NCBI RefSeq assembly: GCF_000377205.1
Contig: NZ_KB897906.1
Location: forward strand, 30,272 to 94,271
Reading direction: 5' to 3'
Origin: Thioalkalivibrio sp. ALJ3
Lineage (GTDB): Bacteria > Pseudomonadota > Gammaproteobacteria > Ectothiorhodospirales > Ectothiorhodospiraceae
Length of the DNA stretch: 64,000 nucleotides
Shown here: positions 16,281 through 25,308 of the stretch, piece after piece
How the letters are laid out: each line of letters begins with the position of its first letter
Position numbering within the stretch: the stretch's first letter is position 1
Position numbers and translations under genes: made by a program
Notes under the pieces: model-generated
The model's database searches: none
What the model saw: the letters and a program-made list of their open reading frames with translations, nothing else
What the model was told of the DNA's origin: nothing

Positions 16281-17183
16281 TTACCTGGCTGGGAGGCAGT
16301 TGGGGAGGGATTGTTCGAACGAGTGGGGTGTGAGGCCCAGGTCGGCGAAGGTGCCGAAGGTGGGGTTGGCGATGTTGTCCTGTTGCATCAGATAGAGCTG
16401 ATCGCGGGTTAGGGGTGGGTTGGGGAGTAGCGATCCCACGGCGGCCAGGGCGTGCCAGACGGTGAATGGTATGGGCAGCATGGGGCGTTTGCGGCCCAGG
16501 TGCGTGAGGACCAGGCGCACGATCTGGCGATAGGTGAGGATGTCCGGGCCGCCGAGTTCGAAGGTTTGGTGCGTGGGCGGATCGTCTGCACACAGGCTTG
16601 CGAGGGCACGGGCGATGTCGGTGACGTGTACCGGTTGCAGGCGGGTGGTGCCGCGGCCGAACAGGGGGATCACCGGCAGCGGAGCGAGGCCGGCGAGGTT
16701 GCGCACAAAGGCGTCGCCCGGGCCGAAGAGGACGCTGGGGCGCACGATGATGGCGTTGGGGTATTCGCGGAGGACGGCGGCTTCGCCTTCGGCTCGGGCG
16801 CGGATGTACGGCGATGGCGAGTGGCTGTCGGCGCCGATGCCGGAGATCTGGATGACTCGCTCCAGGCCCGCTTTGTGGGCAGCGCGGGCGAGGCGCGCGG
16901 CGCCTTCGACGTGGATGGTGGTGAAGCGCAGGTCGCGTTGCTCCACGTACAGGCTGACGGCGTTGATGACGCCCCTGGCGCCTTCTAGGGCGCGGGCGAC
17001 ATCGGCTTCGTCCCGGATGTCGGCGCGGTAGTGTTCCAGGCGGGCGTGGTCTTGCAAGGAGGCGGGTAGCGCCGTGTGGCGCGAGGCAATGCGCACGGGG
17101 TGTCCGGCGTTGAGCAGTTCGTGCACGGTTGTGCGGCCGAGAAAGCCGGTGCCGCCGAATACCGTGATTAGGTTCGGGCGCAT
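16281..17183 (-). CDS. NAD(P)-binding NDUFA9-like epimerase/dehydratase
   Basis: This 300-residue short-chain-type protein begins MRPNLITVFGGTGFLGRT, giving the GxxGxxG Rossmann motif at about residues 10-15. It continues with RYRADI-type strand ends, VIQISGIGAD and IVRPSVLFGPGD. It resembles atypical SDRs related to complex I subunit NDUFA9. ATG 17183 has a GAGGGGG site upstream; the frame is open far upstream but crosses the tRNA gene. Its substrate cannot be told from sequence. It is divergent from tRNA-Val. Confidence 0.8.
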   Translation of the reverse strand: MRPNLITVFGGTGFLGRTTVHELLNAGHPVRIASRHTALPASLQDHARLEHYRADIRDEADVARALEGARGVINAVSLYVEQRDLRFTTIHVEGAARLARAAHKAGLERVIQISGIGADSHSPSPYIRARAEGEAAVLREYPNAIIVRPSVLFGPGDAFVRNLAGLAPLPVIPLFGRGTTRLQPVHVTDIARALASLCADDPPTHQTFELGGPDILTYRQIVRLVLTHLGRKRPMLPIPFTVWHALAAVGSLLPNPPLTRDQLYLMQQDNIANPTFGTFADLGLTPHSFEQSLPNCLPAR

Positions 17184-17404
17184 GATGAGCCCCCTCTGGG
17201 CGAATCCGATCGTTACGGGATGTGGATGGTTGTCGATCCGTCTGGCAAATGGCCTATAGGTAAGACTGGGGTGAAGGGAGAATGATCCCCGTGGGGGATG
17301 GTATCTCCGGGCGAAGCAATGACCGTCAAGGTGCCGGGCGGTTGCATCGTTCGCTATGGCTGGAGATGGGATGGTGGCGGGAAGACAATGCGTTACGATG
17401 GGCT

Positions 17405-17432
17405 TTGACAGGGGGCAGGGAGCGCGTAGAAT
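17405..17432 (+). promoter_or_regulatory. Sigma-70 promoter of tRNA-Val
   Basis: A perfect -35 TTGACA (17405-17410) and -10 TAGAAT (17427-17432) are separated by 16 bases. The mature tRNA starts 18 bases after the -10, leaving room for a short leader. Confidence 0.85.
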
Positions 17433-17450
17433 ACGCGGCTCGAAGACGAC

Positions 17451-17527
17451 AGGCGCGTAGCTCAGTTGGTTAGAGCACCACCTTGACATGGTGGGGGTCG
17501 TTGGTTCGAGTCCAATCGCGCCTACCA
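17451..17527 (+). tRNA. tRNA-Val (anticodon GAC)
   Basis: The acceptor arms AGGCGCG and CGCGCCT pair fully. The anticodon arm CCACC-TTGACAT-GGTGG places GAC at the anticodon, and the T-arm has GTTCGAGTC. The 3' CCA is encoded. A strong promoter precedes it and a terminator follows, so it is a single-tRNA unit. Confidence 0.97.
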
Positions 17528-17538
17528 GTATCTGAAAG

Positions 17539-17571
17539 AAAGCGAGCCCGGGTGTCCTGGCTCGCTTTTTT
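17539..17571 (+). terminator. Intrinsic terminator after tRNA-Val
   Basis: AAGCGAGCC pairs with GGCTCGCTT across a ten-base loop and is followed by a run of six T. It ends the tRNA transcript before the phospholipase gene. Confidence 0.9.
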
Positions 17572-17665
17572 GTTTTGGGGGAGACGGACCATGGAATGGT
17601 TCGCACGGGCGGTACATGCTGTAGGCATTGGGGCTTGGGTGGGAGCAGAGGTCGAACGTCTGCGA

Positions 17666-19228
17666 ATGAACACGCGCGCGTTGCTTCAGCCGCTCGTCGC
17701 GGCGTTGCTGGTTGCAGTTCTGGCGGCGTGTGCGCCGATGCAGCCTGCCCCGGACCGCATGGACCGCGCCCCTCAGGCGCCGGCGGCGCAGGGCGAGTTG
17801 GCCGCCTGGCTGGATACGTTGCCGGCGGTGGAGGAAGGGCAGACGGGGTTCCGGTTGCTGGATACCGGGGCGGAGGCCTTCCAGTGGCGGGTGCAGAGTG
17901 CGCGCAAGGCGCAGGAGCGCATCCATATCCAGTACTACATCTGGCGCGATGACGTGGCCGGTCGCACGCTGCTCGGGGAGCTGCTGGATGCGGCGGACCG
18001 GGGCGTGGCGGTGTCGCTGTTGCTGGACGACATGGATGTGCGTGGCAGCGATGACCTGCTGGCGGCGGTCAATCAGCATCCCAATATCGAGGTTCGCGTG
18101 TTTAACCCGTTTCGTACGCGCCGGGGTGCGGTGCGTGCGGGGGTGGAGTTTGTCTTTCGTGGCAGCGATCTGAACCGCCGCATGCACAACAAGGCCTGGG
18201 TGGTCGACGGGCATCTGGCAATCATCGGCGGACGCAATATCGGGGACGAGTACTTCGAGGTCAGCCCGCACTACAACTTTACGGATCTGGATCTGGTGAT
18301 GGTTGGGCCGCTGGCGACGGAGGTGGACCATTCGTTCGTGGAGTATTGGAACAGCCGGGCGGCGATCGACTTAAGACGCATGCGCCGGGTGGAACAGGAC
18401 CCGGGGAGGCTCGCACGCCATCGGGAGAAGCTTGATGCCTGGCGTGCCGAGCACCTGGAACATCCGCTGCTGACGCTGGAACCACTGAATGGCGTGCCCC
18501 TCGCCCAGCCGATTGATGATGCCGGGGTGTACACCTGGACCGATCGGGCGAAGCTGGTCGTGGATGACGTCGGCAAGGCCAAGGGACATGAAGACATCCG
18601 CGAAGGCGTGGCCGAGGCGGTGGCGCGTCGTCTGGATGCGGTCGAGCACGAGTTGTTGATGATCTCGCCGTACTTTGTGCCGCGGCGGGACGGCACGGCG
18701 CAGCTGATCGCGATGCGTGAGCGCGGGGTCCGGGTGAGTGTGCTGACAAACTCCCTGGCGGCCAACGATGTGGCCTTTACGCACAGCGGGTACTCGCGTC
18801 GCCGTCCTGCATTGCTGCAGGCCGGGGTGGAGCTGCACGAGCTGCGCCCGACCGCATTGCCGCCGCGCGCGGCCGAGGATCGCGAGATGGGGATCGGCTC
18901 GTCGCACGCGAGCCTGCATACCAAGGCGCTGATCATCGATCGCGAGGAGGGGTTCGTCGGGTCGTTCAATCTGGACCCGCGCTCACGCTACACCAACACC
19001 GAGCTGGGGGTGTTCCTGCGCGAGCCGGAGATCGTCCAGGAGTTGCTGGAACTGTACGAGCACAGCACCCGGCCGGAGCTGGCGTATCAGGTTCGGCTGG
19101 ATGACGAGGGCTGGCCGATCTGGACGGACGACGAGGGCAGACTTTACCGCACCGATCCGAAGGCCGGTATCTGGCGGCGCTTTTTGTCCGGGGTAACGCG
19201 ACTGGCGCCGGTGGAGCCGCTCCTGTAA
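17666..19228 (+). CDS. Phospholipase D-family lipoprotein (cardiolipin synthase C-like)
   Basis: This 520-residue protein carries two HKD motifs: HNKAWVVD near residue 172 and HTKALIID near 416. These are the paired catalytic centres of phospholipase D/cardiolipin synthases. The N-terminus MNTRALLQPLVAALLVAVL followed by AAC is a lipoprotein signal with the lipobox Cys, so the enzyme should be anchored on the periplasmic face. ClsC-type enzymes make cardiolipin from phosphatidylglycerol and phosphatidylethanolamine. I chose ATG 17666 because it puts the lipobox at the normal place. ATG 17591 has a slightly better ribosome site but would bury the signal. Confidence 0.85.
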   Translation: MNTRALLQPLVAALLVAVLAACAPMQPAPDRMDRAPQAPAAQGELAAWLDTLPAVEEGQTGFRLLDTGAEAFQWRVQSARKAQERIHIQYYIWRDDVAGRTLLGELLDAADRGVAVSLLLDDMDVRGSDDLLAAVNQHPNIEVRVFNPFRTRRGAVRAGVEFVFRGSDLNRRMHNKAWVVDGHLAIIGGRNIGDEYFEVSPHYNFTDLDLVMVGPLATEVDHSFVEYWNSRAAIDLRRMRRVEQDPGRLARHREKLDAWRAEHLEHPLLTLEPLNGVPLAQPIDDAGVYTWTDRAKLVVDDVGKAKGHEDIREGVAEAVARRLDAVEHELLMISPYFVPRRDGTAQLIAMRERGVRVSVLTNSLAANDVAFTHSGYSRRRPALLQAGVELHELRPTALPPRAAEDREMGIGSSHASLHTKALIIDREEGFVGSFNLDPRSRYTNTELGVFLREPEIVQELLELYEHSTRPELAYQVRLDDEGWPIWTDDEGRLYRTDPKAGIWRRFLSGVTRLAPVEPLL

Positions 19229-19266
19229 ACAGGGACCCTGTGTTGGCGTTCACTATTGGAGTTGTC

Positions 19267-19737
19267 ATGTCCAGGAAACTGCTCTCGCTTCTCGCACTGC
19301 CGCTGGCCGCGCTGATCTCCACCGCAGGTGCCGATGAAGGTGAAATCCAGCGCATCCTGGAGGCCAAGGAGGCCGCCTGGGAAGCCGGCGATGGCGAGGC
19401 CTGGGCGCGTGATTATCAGGAAGACGCGGGGCTCGTGAATCTGTTCGGGACGCGCTTTGATGATCGTGCGACGAATGCCAAGCGGCATGCCGAGGTCCTG
19501 CAGGGGCCGTTTGCGGGCAGCTCGTTGAGCGTGGATGTCCAGGATATTTCGATGCTGAGCGAAGACACGGCGTTTGCCGAGGCCGTGCTGCGGGTATCGG
19601 AGATCGAGTCCATGCCAGCCGGGCTGCCGGATCGCGGGGATGGCGTGCTGTACACGCGTATGAGCTTTCTGCTCGAGCGGGACGATCACCACGGCTGGCA
19701 GATCCGGTTCGGGCATAACACGGTCGTGCATCCGTAG
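19267..19737 (+). CDS. Secreted SnoaL/DUF4440-like protein
   Basis: This 156-residue protein has a clear signal peptide (MSRKLLSLLALPLAALISTAGA). The mature domain begins EIQRILEAKEAAWEAGDGEAWARDY, the usual opening of SnoaL-like / SgcJ-EcaC family folds. Members range from small-molecule isomerases to binding proteins, and the ligand here is unknown. ATG 19267 has GGAG six bases upstream; ATG 19240 would add a poor extension to the signal. It follows the phospholipase gene by 38 bases and may be co-transcribed. Confidence 0.75.
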   Translation: MSRKLLSLLALPLAALISTAGADEGEIQRILEAKEAAWEAGDGEAWARDYQEDAGLVNLFGTRFDDRATNAKRHAEVLQGPFAGSSLSVDVQDISMLSEDTAFAEAVLRVSEIESMPAGLPDRGDGVLYTRMSFLLERDDHHGWQIRFGHNTVVHP

Positions 19738-19769
19738 GGCTGCAGTATCAGGGACGAAAAGGGGTTTAC

Positions 19770-20327
19770 ATGGAATGTAAGGCATGCGGGCGGGACAACC
19801 CGCCCGAGGCGCGCTACTGCAATGGCTGTGGAGCGGATCTGGTCGAGGTGGCCGTAGCGTCGCCGGCGCACGCCGGGCCGCCGGAGGATCGCGCCGCCTT
19901 TGGCGGGTTCTGGCGGCGTGTGCTGGCCACCCTGGTCGACATGGTGGTGATCGGGGTGCCGCAGATCGTGGCGCAGATGGTGATCAGCCCGGAGACGATG
20001 GCACCCAAGGGGCCGGAACCCGAGCTGATGGCGGCCGATATTGCCTGGATGCTGATCAACATCCTGGTGGCCTGGCTGTACTGGGCGGGGATGCACAGCT
20101 CCCGCTACCAGGCGACGGTGGGCAAGATGGCGGTGGGGCTGCGCGTGGTCGACTATCACGGCGAGCGCATCACCTTTATGCGCGCCACGGGGCGTTATCT
20201 CGCGGAGATCCTCTCGGGGCTGCTGTTCGGCATCGGCTACCTGATGGTGGCCTTTACCCGCCGCCGCCAGGCGCTGCACGACCTGATCGCGGAGACGTTC
20301 GTCGTGCGCAAGGAGTGGCTGAACTAA
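19770..20327 (+). CDS. RDD-family membrane protein with N-terminal zinc ribbon
   Basis: This 185-residue protein opens with a zinc ribbon (CKACGRDNPPEARYCNGCG, residues 3-21). The RDD membrane domain follows: FGGFWRRVLATLVDMVVIG with the R...D pair, a second segment near residues 90-110, and GKMAVGLRVVDYHGERI. It ends RRRQALHDLIAETFVVR, the RDD C-terminal signature. RDD proteins are thought to move ions or solutes, but the substrate is unknown. AAGGGG precedes ATG 19770. Confidence 0.85.
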   Translation: MECKACGRDNPPEARYCNGCGADLVEVAVASPAHAGPPEDRAAFGGFWRRVLATLVDMVVIGVPQIVAQMVISPETMAPKGPEPELMAADIAWMLINILVAWLYWAGMHSSRYQATVGKMAVGLRVVDYHGERITFMRATGRYLAEILSGLLFGIGYLMVAFTRRRQALHDLIAETFVVRKEWLN

Positions 20328-20470
20328 GTCGGGGGCGCGTCGTTGCGTGCCATAGAAACCACTGTTTGTGAACTGCGCCCGGGCGTTGGGAGTCCGTATG
20401 GAAGAACCGCAGGTGGGGAGCTACTCTCCAACGGAAATCCATTCGGGCATACCGACCCCAAGGAGCAGAC

Positions 20471-21475
20471 ATGAAAATCGACACCCTGATCGAGACGGCC
20501 GAAGCCATGGTCGCCCCCGGCAAGGGCATCATTGCGATCGACGAATCCACGGGCACGATCGGCAAGCGACTCAATGCCGTGGGCGTGGAGAATACCGAGG
20601 AGAATCGCCGGACCTATCGCGAACTCCTGCTTACAACCCCAAAGCTGAACGAGTACATCTCCGGCGCCATTCTCTATGACGAGACCCTGCGTCAGTCGAC
20701 GCGCGACGGCAAGCCGTTTGTCGATGTCATGCGCGAAGCGGGCATCCTGCCCGGCATCAAGGTGGATACGGGCGCCAAGGACCTGGCGGGGTTCCCCGGC
20801 GAGAAGGTCACCGAGGGTCTGGACGGGCTGCGCGAACGCCTGCAGGAATACGCCAAGATGGGGGCGAAATTCGCCAAGTGGCGAGCGGTGATCACCATTG
20901 GCGAGACCATGCCGACCGATACCTGTATCGAGGCCAATGCCCATGCGCTGGCGCGCTATGCGGCGCTTTGTCAGGAGCAGGGGCTGGTACCGATTGTGGA
21001 GCCCGAGGTCTTGATGGACGGCGATCACGACATCGAAACCTGTTATGGCGTGACCGAAGCGACCCAGCGGGCCGTGTTCAGTGCGCTATACGAGCATCAT
21101 GTCCTGCTGGAAGGCACGATCCTCAAGGCCAGCATGGTCATCCCCGGCAAGGATTGCCCGGAGCAGGCCAGTGTCGAGGACGTGGCCCATGCGACCTTGC
21201 GCTGCCTGGCCTCTGCGGTGCCCGCCATACTTCCCGGCGTCGTGTTTCTCTCGGGTGGACAAAACGATGCCGACGCCACCGCACATCTGGATGCGATGAA
21301 CCGTATTGGCGGCACGCCCTGGCCGCTGTCGTTCTCGTATGGGCGCGGCATGCAGCAGGCGGCGATGCAGCTGTGGGGTCAGGACATGCAGGCGAATTTC
21401 GAGGGCGCACAGAAGACGGTCTACGAGCGTGCACGTGACAATGGACTGGCCGCGGAAGGCAAATACGCGGCCTAG
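20471..21475 (+). CDS. fba: Class I fructose-bisphosphate aldolase
   Basis: This 334-residue cytoplasmic enzyme cleaves fructose-1,6-bisphosphate, and runs in reverse for gluconeogenesis and the Calvin cycle. It matches eukaryote-type class I aldolase: GKGIIAIDESTGTIGKR at the N-terminus, KFAKWRAV in the core, the Schiff-base lysine in LEGTILKASMV, and FLSGGQND. It is metal-independent. AAGGAGCAGAC precedes ATG 20471. It forms its own transcription unit. For an autotroph it would serve carbon fixation as well as glycolysis. Confidence 0.93.
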   Translation: MKIDTLIETAEAMVAPGKGIIAIDESTGTIGKRLNAVGVENTEENRRTYRELLLTTPKLNEYISGAILYDETLRQSTRDGKPFVDVMREAGILPGIKVDTGAKDLAGFPGEKVTEGLDGLRERLQEYAKMGAKFAKWRAVITIGETMPTDTCIEANAHALARYAALCQEQGLVPIVEPEVLMDGDHDIETCYGVTEATQRAVFSALYEHHVLLEGTILKASMVIPGKDCPEQASVEDVAHATLRCLASAVPAILPGVVFLSGGQNDADATAHLDAMNRIGGTPWPLSFSYGRGMQQAAMQLWGQDMQANFEGAQKTVYERARDNGLAAEGKYAA

Positions 21476-21665
21476 GCGGCGCGGACTACGATCAGTGGAT
21501 GTGATCACCAACTCGAGGGTTCGTTGATCTGAATCAATTTCCACTGGTCGAGGTATTTGTAGGCTGTAGCTGCCGGGTACGGACCGATCGGCGAGGGCAC
21601 AGCGATCAGCGCTAGCGGCGCAGTGCTCCCCGCATCGAGTCCTCTGGCGGTGTATGTCGCGTCTT
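21476..21665. other. Intergenic stretch after aldolase
   Basis: I see no gene I can support here. A short minus-strand frame has no family resemblance and no ribosome site. The following bases 21699-21951 should hold the soxB promoter; no clear -35/-10 pair stands out. Confidence 0.4.
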
Positions 21666-21698
21666 GGCCTGTTACCCCCAGGGTGACAGGCCTTTTTT
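21666..21698 (+). terminator. Intrinsic terminator between aldolase and soxB
   Basis: GGCCTGT pairs with ACAGGCC around a 13-base loop that has its own CCC/GGG pairing. A run of six T follows. Confidence 0.85.
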
Positions 21699-21951
21699 GT
21701 GAACTGCGTGGTGGCTCTGGCACGCTCCTGGCGCAATCTTTTGTCTCCGCTGATCGGAAGGGAACAGGCTTGTTTCGAGTCCGATCCCGCGCGAAATCTC
21801 AGCAACTCCAGTAGCCCGCGCGTCCGGGAACGGCTTTGCCGATGGAACAAAACTGGCGGATGCACGTCCGGAATAACCGGGAAGAGGGCCGGGACAGGCC
21901 CAGCTAGAAATTGCATTAAATCCAACTCAAACCACCAATAGGAGCCAGTCA

Positions 21952-23685
21952 ATGAATCTGACTCGGAGAGAATTCCTCGAAGCCATGGTCGCGGCGAGTG
22001 CCGCCGGCTTCTCGATGAATGCCTGGGCCGGCGAGAAGGGGTCCTGGAAGCCCCTGAGCAGCGAGATGTACGACATTCCGAAGTTCGGGAACGTCTCGTT
22101 CATGCACTACACCGACTGCCATGCACAACTGAAGCCGATCTACTTTCGCGAGCCGAACGTGAACATTGGCGTGGGCGACATGCAGGGCAAGCCGCCGGTG
22201 CTGGTGGGCAAGGATCTGCTCGAGTGGTTCGACATCAAGCCCGGCACCCCGATGGCCCATGCCATTACGCACCTGGACTATGTGGATGCAGCGGAGAAGT
22301 ACGGCCGCATGGGAGGGTTCTCCCATCTGTCCACGCTGGTCAAGAAGCTGCGCGCCGACCGGCCGAACTCGCTGCTGCTGGACGGCGGTGACACCTGGCA
22401 CGGCACGGCTGTGTCGCTGTGGGATGATGGGCAGGACATGGTCGATGCACAGAAACTGCTGGGTATCGACATCATGGTCGGCCACTGGGAGTTCACCTTT
22501 GGCGACGAGCGCGTGCTCGAGATCATCGAGAACGACTTCAAGCCGAACGACATCGACTTCCTGGCGCAGAACATCGAGGACCGCGATTGGGGCGATCCGG
22601 TGTTCGAGCCGTACACCATCCGCGAGATGAATGGTGTGCCGGTGGCGGTCATTGGCCAGGCCTTCCCCTACACGTCGGTTGCCAACCCGAGCTACATGTT
22701 CCCGGACTGGAGCTTCGGCATCCGCGACGAAAACATGCAGCGCATGATCAACGAGTGCCGCGAGAAGGGCGCGAAGGTGGTCGCGATCCTGTCGCACAAC
22801 GGCATGGTCACGGACATGGAAATGGCCCGCAATCTGGAAGGCGTGGACGTGATCATGGGTGGTCACACCCACGACGCCATTCCGGGTGCGATCGAGATCG
22901 AGAACGCCGGCGGCGACATCACCCTGGTGACCAACGCGGGCTCGAACGGCAAGTTCCTGGGCCTGCTGGACCTGGATGTGGGCGACAACGGCGTGCGCGA
23001 CTACAAGTTCCACATGCTGCCGGTGTTCTCCAACCTGCTGGACGCCGATCCGGAGATGGAAGAGCACGTGAAGAAGGTCCACGAGCCCTACCAGGACAAA
23101 CTGAACGAAGAGCTGGCCGTGACCGAGGGTGTGCTGTATCGCCGCGGCAACTTTAACGGCACGTTCGACGAAGTCATCCTGGATGCCCTGCGCGAAAAAC
23201 TGGATGCCGAGATTGCGCTGTCGCCGGGCTTCCGCTGGGGTGTGAGTGTCCTGCCGGGTCAGCCGATCACCTTCGAGGAGGTGATGACCCAGACCGTGAC
23301 CACGTACTCCGAGGTCCAGCGTAACGAGATGACCGGCGAACAGTTGAAGAACACGCTGGAAGACGTGGCCAACTCGATCTTCAACCAGAACCCGTACCAC
23401 CATCGTGGCGGCGACATGGTTCGCACCGGCGGGATCAAGTACACCATCGACCCGCACGAGTCGATGGGTTCGCGTATCAGCGACCTGGAGATCAATGGCG
23501 AGCCGATCGACATGGACAAGAAGTACGTGGTCGCCGGCTGGGCGAACGTGCACGAGCCGCTGGATTCCGAACCGGTCTGGGAACTGGTCGCGGACTATCT
23601 GCGCGAAAAGGGCTCGGTCGAGGTCAGCAAGCCCTACGTGCCGAAGCTGAAGAACGTCGAAGGAGATCCGGGCCTGGATCTGTAA
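21952..23685 (+). CDS. soxB: Thiosulfohydrolase SoxB
   Basis: This 577-residue periplasmic enzyme hydrolyses the sulfate group from the SoxYZ-bound thiosulfate adduct. Family features are visible: MHYTDCHAQL near residue 51, LLLDGGDTWHGTA with the metal ligands near 143-150, GHWEF, SHNGMVTDMEMA and GGHTHD near 304. The 5'-nucleotidase-type C-terminal domain follows. The N-terminus TRREFLEAMVA is a Tat-like signal, expected for an enzyme that folds with two Mn ions before export. AGGAGCC precedes ATG. No soxAXYZ gene is next to it, and it has its own terminator. Confidence 0.95.
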   Translation: MNLTRREFLEAMVAASAAGFSMNAWAGEKGSWKPLSSEMYDIPKFGNVSFMHYTDCHAQLKPIYFREPNVNIGVGDMQGKPPVLVGKDLLEWFDIKPGTPMAHAITHLDYVDAAEKYGRMGGFSHLSTLVKKLRADRPNSLLLDGGDTWHGTAVSLWDDGQDMVDAQKLLGIDIMVGHWEFTFGDERVLEIIENDFKPNDIDFLAQNIEDRDWGDPVFEPYTIREMNGVPVAVIGQAFPYTSVANPSYMFPDWSFGIRDENMQRMINECREKGAKVVAILSHNGMVTDMEMARNLEGVDVIMGGHTHDAIPGAIEIENAGGDITLVTNAGSNGKFLGLLDLDVGDNGVRDYKFHMLPVFSNLLDADPEMEEHVKKVHEPYQDKLNEELAVTEGVLYRRGNFNGTFDEVILDALREKLDAEIALSPGFRWGVSVLPGQPITFEEVMTQTVTTYSEVQRNEMTGEQLKNTLEDVANSIFNQNPYHHRGGDMVRTGGIKYTIDPHESMGSRISDLEINGEPIDMDKKYVVAGWANVHEPLDSEPVWELVADYLREKGSVEVSKPYVPKLKNVEGDPGLDL

Positions 23686-23731
23686 TTCGACCGTTCCGTG
23701 GTGGCCCGGAGGTCATCGTCCGGGTACCCTC

Positions 23732-23768
23732 GAAGCCGCCTCACCCCCTCGGGTGTGGCGGCTTTTTT
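23732..23768 (+). terminator. Intrinsic terminator after soxB
   Basis: GAAGCCGCC-x-CACCC pairs with GGGTG-x-GGCGGCTT around a four-base loop and runs into TTTTTT. Confidence 0.92.
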
Positions 23769-23780
23769 CATGGAGGGGAC

Positions 23781-24875
23781 ATGGTGTCGATTGAGGCGAC
23801 GGCGTCCGAACTGCTGTTTTACTGCCGCCCGGGCTTCGAGCCGGACCTGATTGCCGAGTTGACGGAGCGGGCGGCGGACGCGGGTCTGGGTGCCTATCCA
23901 CGTTCGAAGCCGGATACCGGTTACGTACGCTTTGTCCCGGCGGATGGTGATCTGATGGGGCTGGCCGCGGCCCTGCCGTTGGATGGATTGGTTTTTGCCC
24001 GCCAGCGCGTGCTGGCCCTGCACCCGCTGGAACGACTGGGTCGGGAGGATCGGGTAACGCCGATCCTTGATCAGCTCCAATTGACGGGAATCCGCTTCGA
24101 CTCGCTGTGGCACGAGTGCCCGGACACTAACGAAGGTCAGTCGCTGGTCCGGTTGGCGCGAGCACTGGATCGGCCGCTGCAGGCCGTGTTGCGCAAGCGC
24201 GACCTGCTGGTGACCGATGCAGCAGGCGTGCGGGCACACCTGTTCTGGTCCGCCGGCGATTGTGTGCAGATCGCGTTTTCCAGTCGGGGCGAGCGCAGCG
24301 AGTGGCCGGAAGGGAAGCCGCGCCTGCGGGCGGCGTCCGACGCGCCCAGTCGTTCGGCGTTGAAGCTGGAGGAGGCCTGGCACACGTTCATTCCGGCGGA
24401 TCAGTGGCCCGAGCGGCTGGCCGAGGGGATGCAGGCCGTGGACCTCGGAGCCGCTCCGGGTGGATGGACCTGGCAGTTGGTCCGTCGGGGCATGTATGTG
24501 CATGCCGTGGATAACGGTCCGATGGACGAGCGCCTGATGGCCACCACACAGGTGGAACATCACCGCGAGGATGCCTTTTTCTGGGAACCGCCCAACCCCG
24601 TGACCTGGCTGGTCTGCGACATCGTCGACAAGCCGGCGCGTGTCGCGGCCCGCATGGGTGACTGGCTGGAAAGGCGCTGGTGTCGCGAGGCGGTGTTCAA
24701 CCTGAAATTGCCAATGAAGAAACGCTGGCAGACCGTGCGGGACTGCCTGGTGCATCTTGTACAGCGGTTGGAAGTGGCGGGAATCCCTTGCGAATGCAGG
24801 GCGCGGCAGCTCTATCACGACCGAGAGGAGGTGACCGTGCATATTCAACTGGCCGGGGAACCTCGGGCGCGCTAG
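23781..24875 (+). CDS. rlmM: 23S rRNA (cytidine-2498-2'-O)-methyltransferase RlmM
   Basis: This 364-residue enzyme 2'-O-methylates C2498 of 23S rRNA using SAM. The N-terminal half has the ferredoxin-like/THUMP region (LLFYCRPGFEPDLIAEL). The catalytic domain follows: SRSALKLEEAWHTF, the SAM-binding AVDLGAAPGGWTWQL near residue 225, WLVCDIVDKP and NLKLPMKKRW. K, D, K and E of the 2'-O-methyltransferase tetrad are all present. GGAGGGGAC precedes ATG 23781. It lies 19 bases before the tmRNA gene. Confidence 0.93.
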   Translation: MVSIEATASELLFYCRPGFEPDLIAELTERAADAGLGAYPRSKPDTGYVRFVPADGDLMGLAAALPLDGLVFARQRVLALHPLERLGREDRVTPILDQLQLTGIRFDSLWHECPDTNEGQSLVRLARALDRPLQAVLRKRDLLVTDAAGVRAHLFWSAGDCVQIAFSSRGERSEWPEGKPRLRAASDAPSRSALKLEEAWHTFIPADQWPERLAEGMQAVDLGAAPGGWTWQLVRRGMYVHAVDNGPMDERLMATTQVEHHREDAFFWEPPNPVTWLVCDIVDKPARVAARMGDWLERRWCREAVFNLKLPMKKRWQTVRDCLVHLVQRLEVAGIPCECRARQLYHDREEVTVHIQLAGEPRAR

Positions 24876-24893
24876 ACTGTCTGTGTACTGCAA

Positions 24894-25254
24894 GGGGGCG
24901 ACTTGGATTCGACGCGGGTCGCGAAACCTGAGGTGCATGCCGAGGATGTGGTGAGCCTCGTAAAAATCACTGCAAAAAAATAGTTGCCAACGACGACAAC
25001 TACGCACTCGCCGCTTAAAAACCGGTAGATGCCGTCCGACTGGAGCCGTGCTTGTGCGTCCAGTATCGGGCGTCGACTCTCACAAGCTCGTGGTGAAGCG
25101 CGCCCGGCGTGGATCCATTAAAACTAAACCGGGATCGCCAGTTGTTTTCCCTGCCTGTCGGGTAGCGGCTGGTTAAACTCAAAGACAGAATAAGCATGTA
25201 GAGCCGAGGGCGGAGGGCCTGCGGACGCGGGTTCGATTCCCGCCGCCTCCACCA
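24894..25254 (+). ncRNA. ssrA: Transfer-messenger RNA (tmRNA)
   Basis: The 5' GGGGGCG pairs with CGCCTCC at the 3' end to form the tRNA-like acceptor, and CCA is encoded. GACTTGGATTCGACG near the start and GGTTCGATTCCC near the end are conserved. The tag reading frame encodes ANDDNYALAA followed by TAA, close to the E. coli tag ending. tmRNA frees stalled ribosomes and tags the product for proteolysis. Confidence 0.96.
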
Positions 25255-25271
25255 AGTTAGCAAGTCCAATC

Positions 25272-25294
25272 AAGCGCCTTCGGGCGCTTTTTTG
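25272..25294 (+). terminator. Intrinsic terminator after tmRNA
   Basis: AAGCGCC-TTC-GGGCGCTT forms a tight stem followed by T residues. Confidence 0.9.
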
Positions 25295-25308
25295 TTGGGG
25301 AGACGGGT

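Noticed and set aside
17483-17665. Extension of the phospholipase D gene upstream through the tRNA terminator
   Set aside because: It crosses the tRNA gene and terminator, and would place the lipoprotein signal in the interior.
21505-21723. A 72-residue minus-strand frame between the aldolase gene and soxB
   Set aside because: It overlaps the terminator, has no ribosome site and shows no recognisable family.
25015-25269. An 84-residue minus-strand frame
   Set aside because: It lies opposite the tmRNA and reflects its conserved sequence only.
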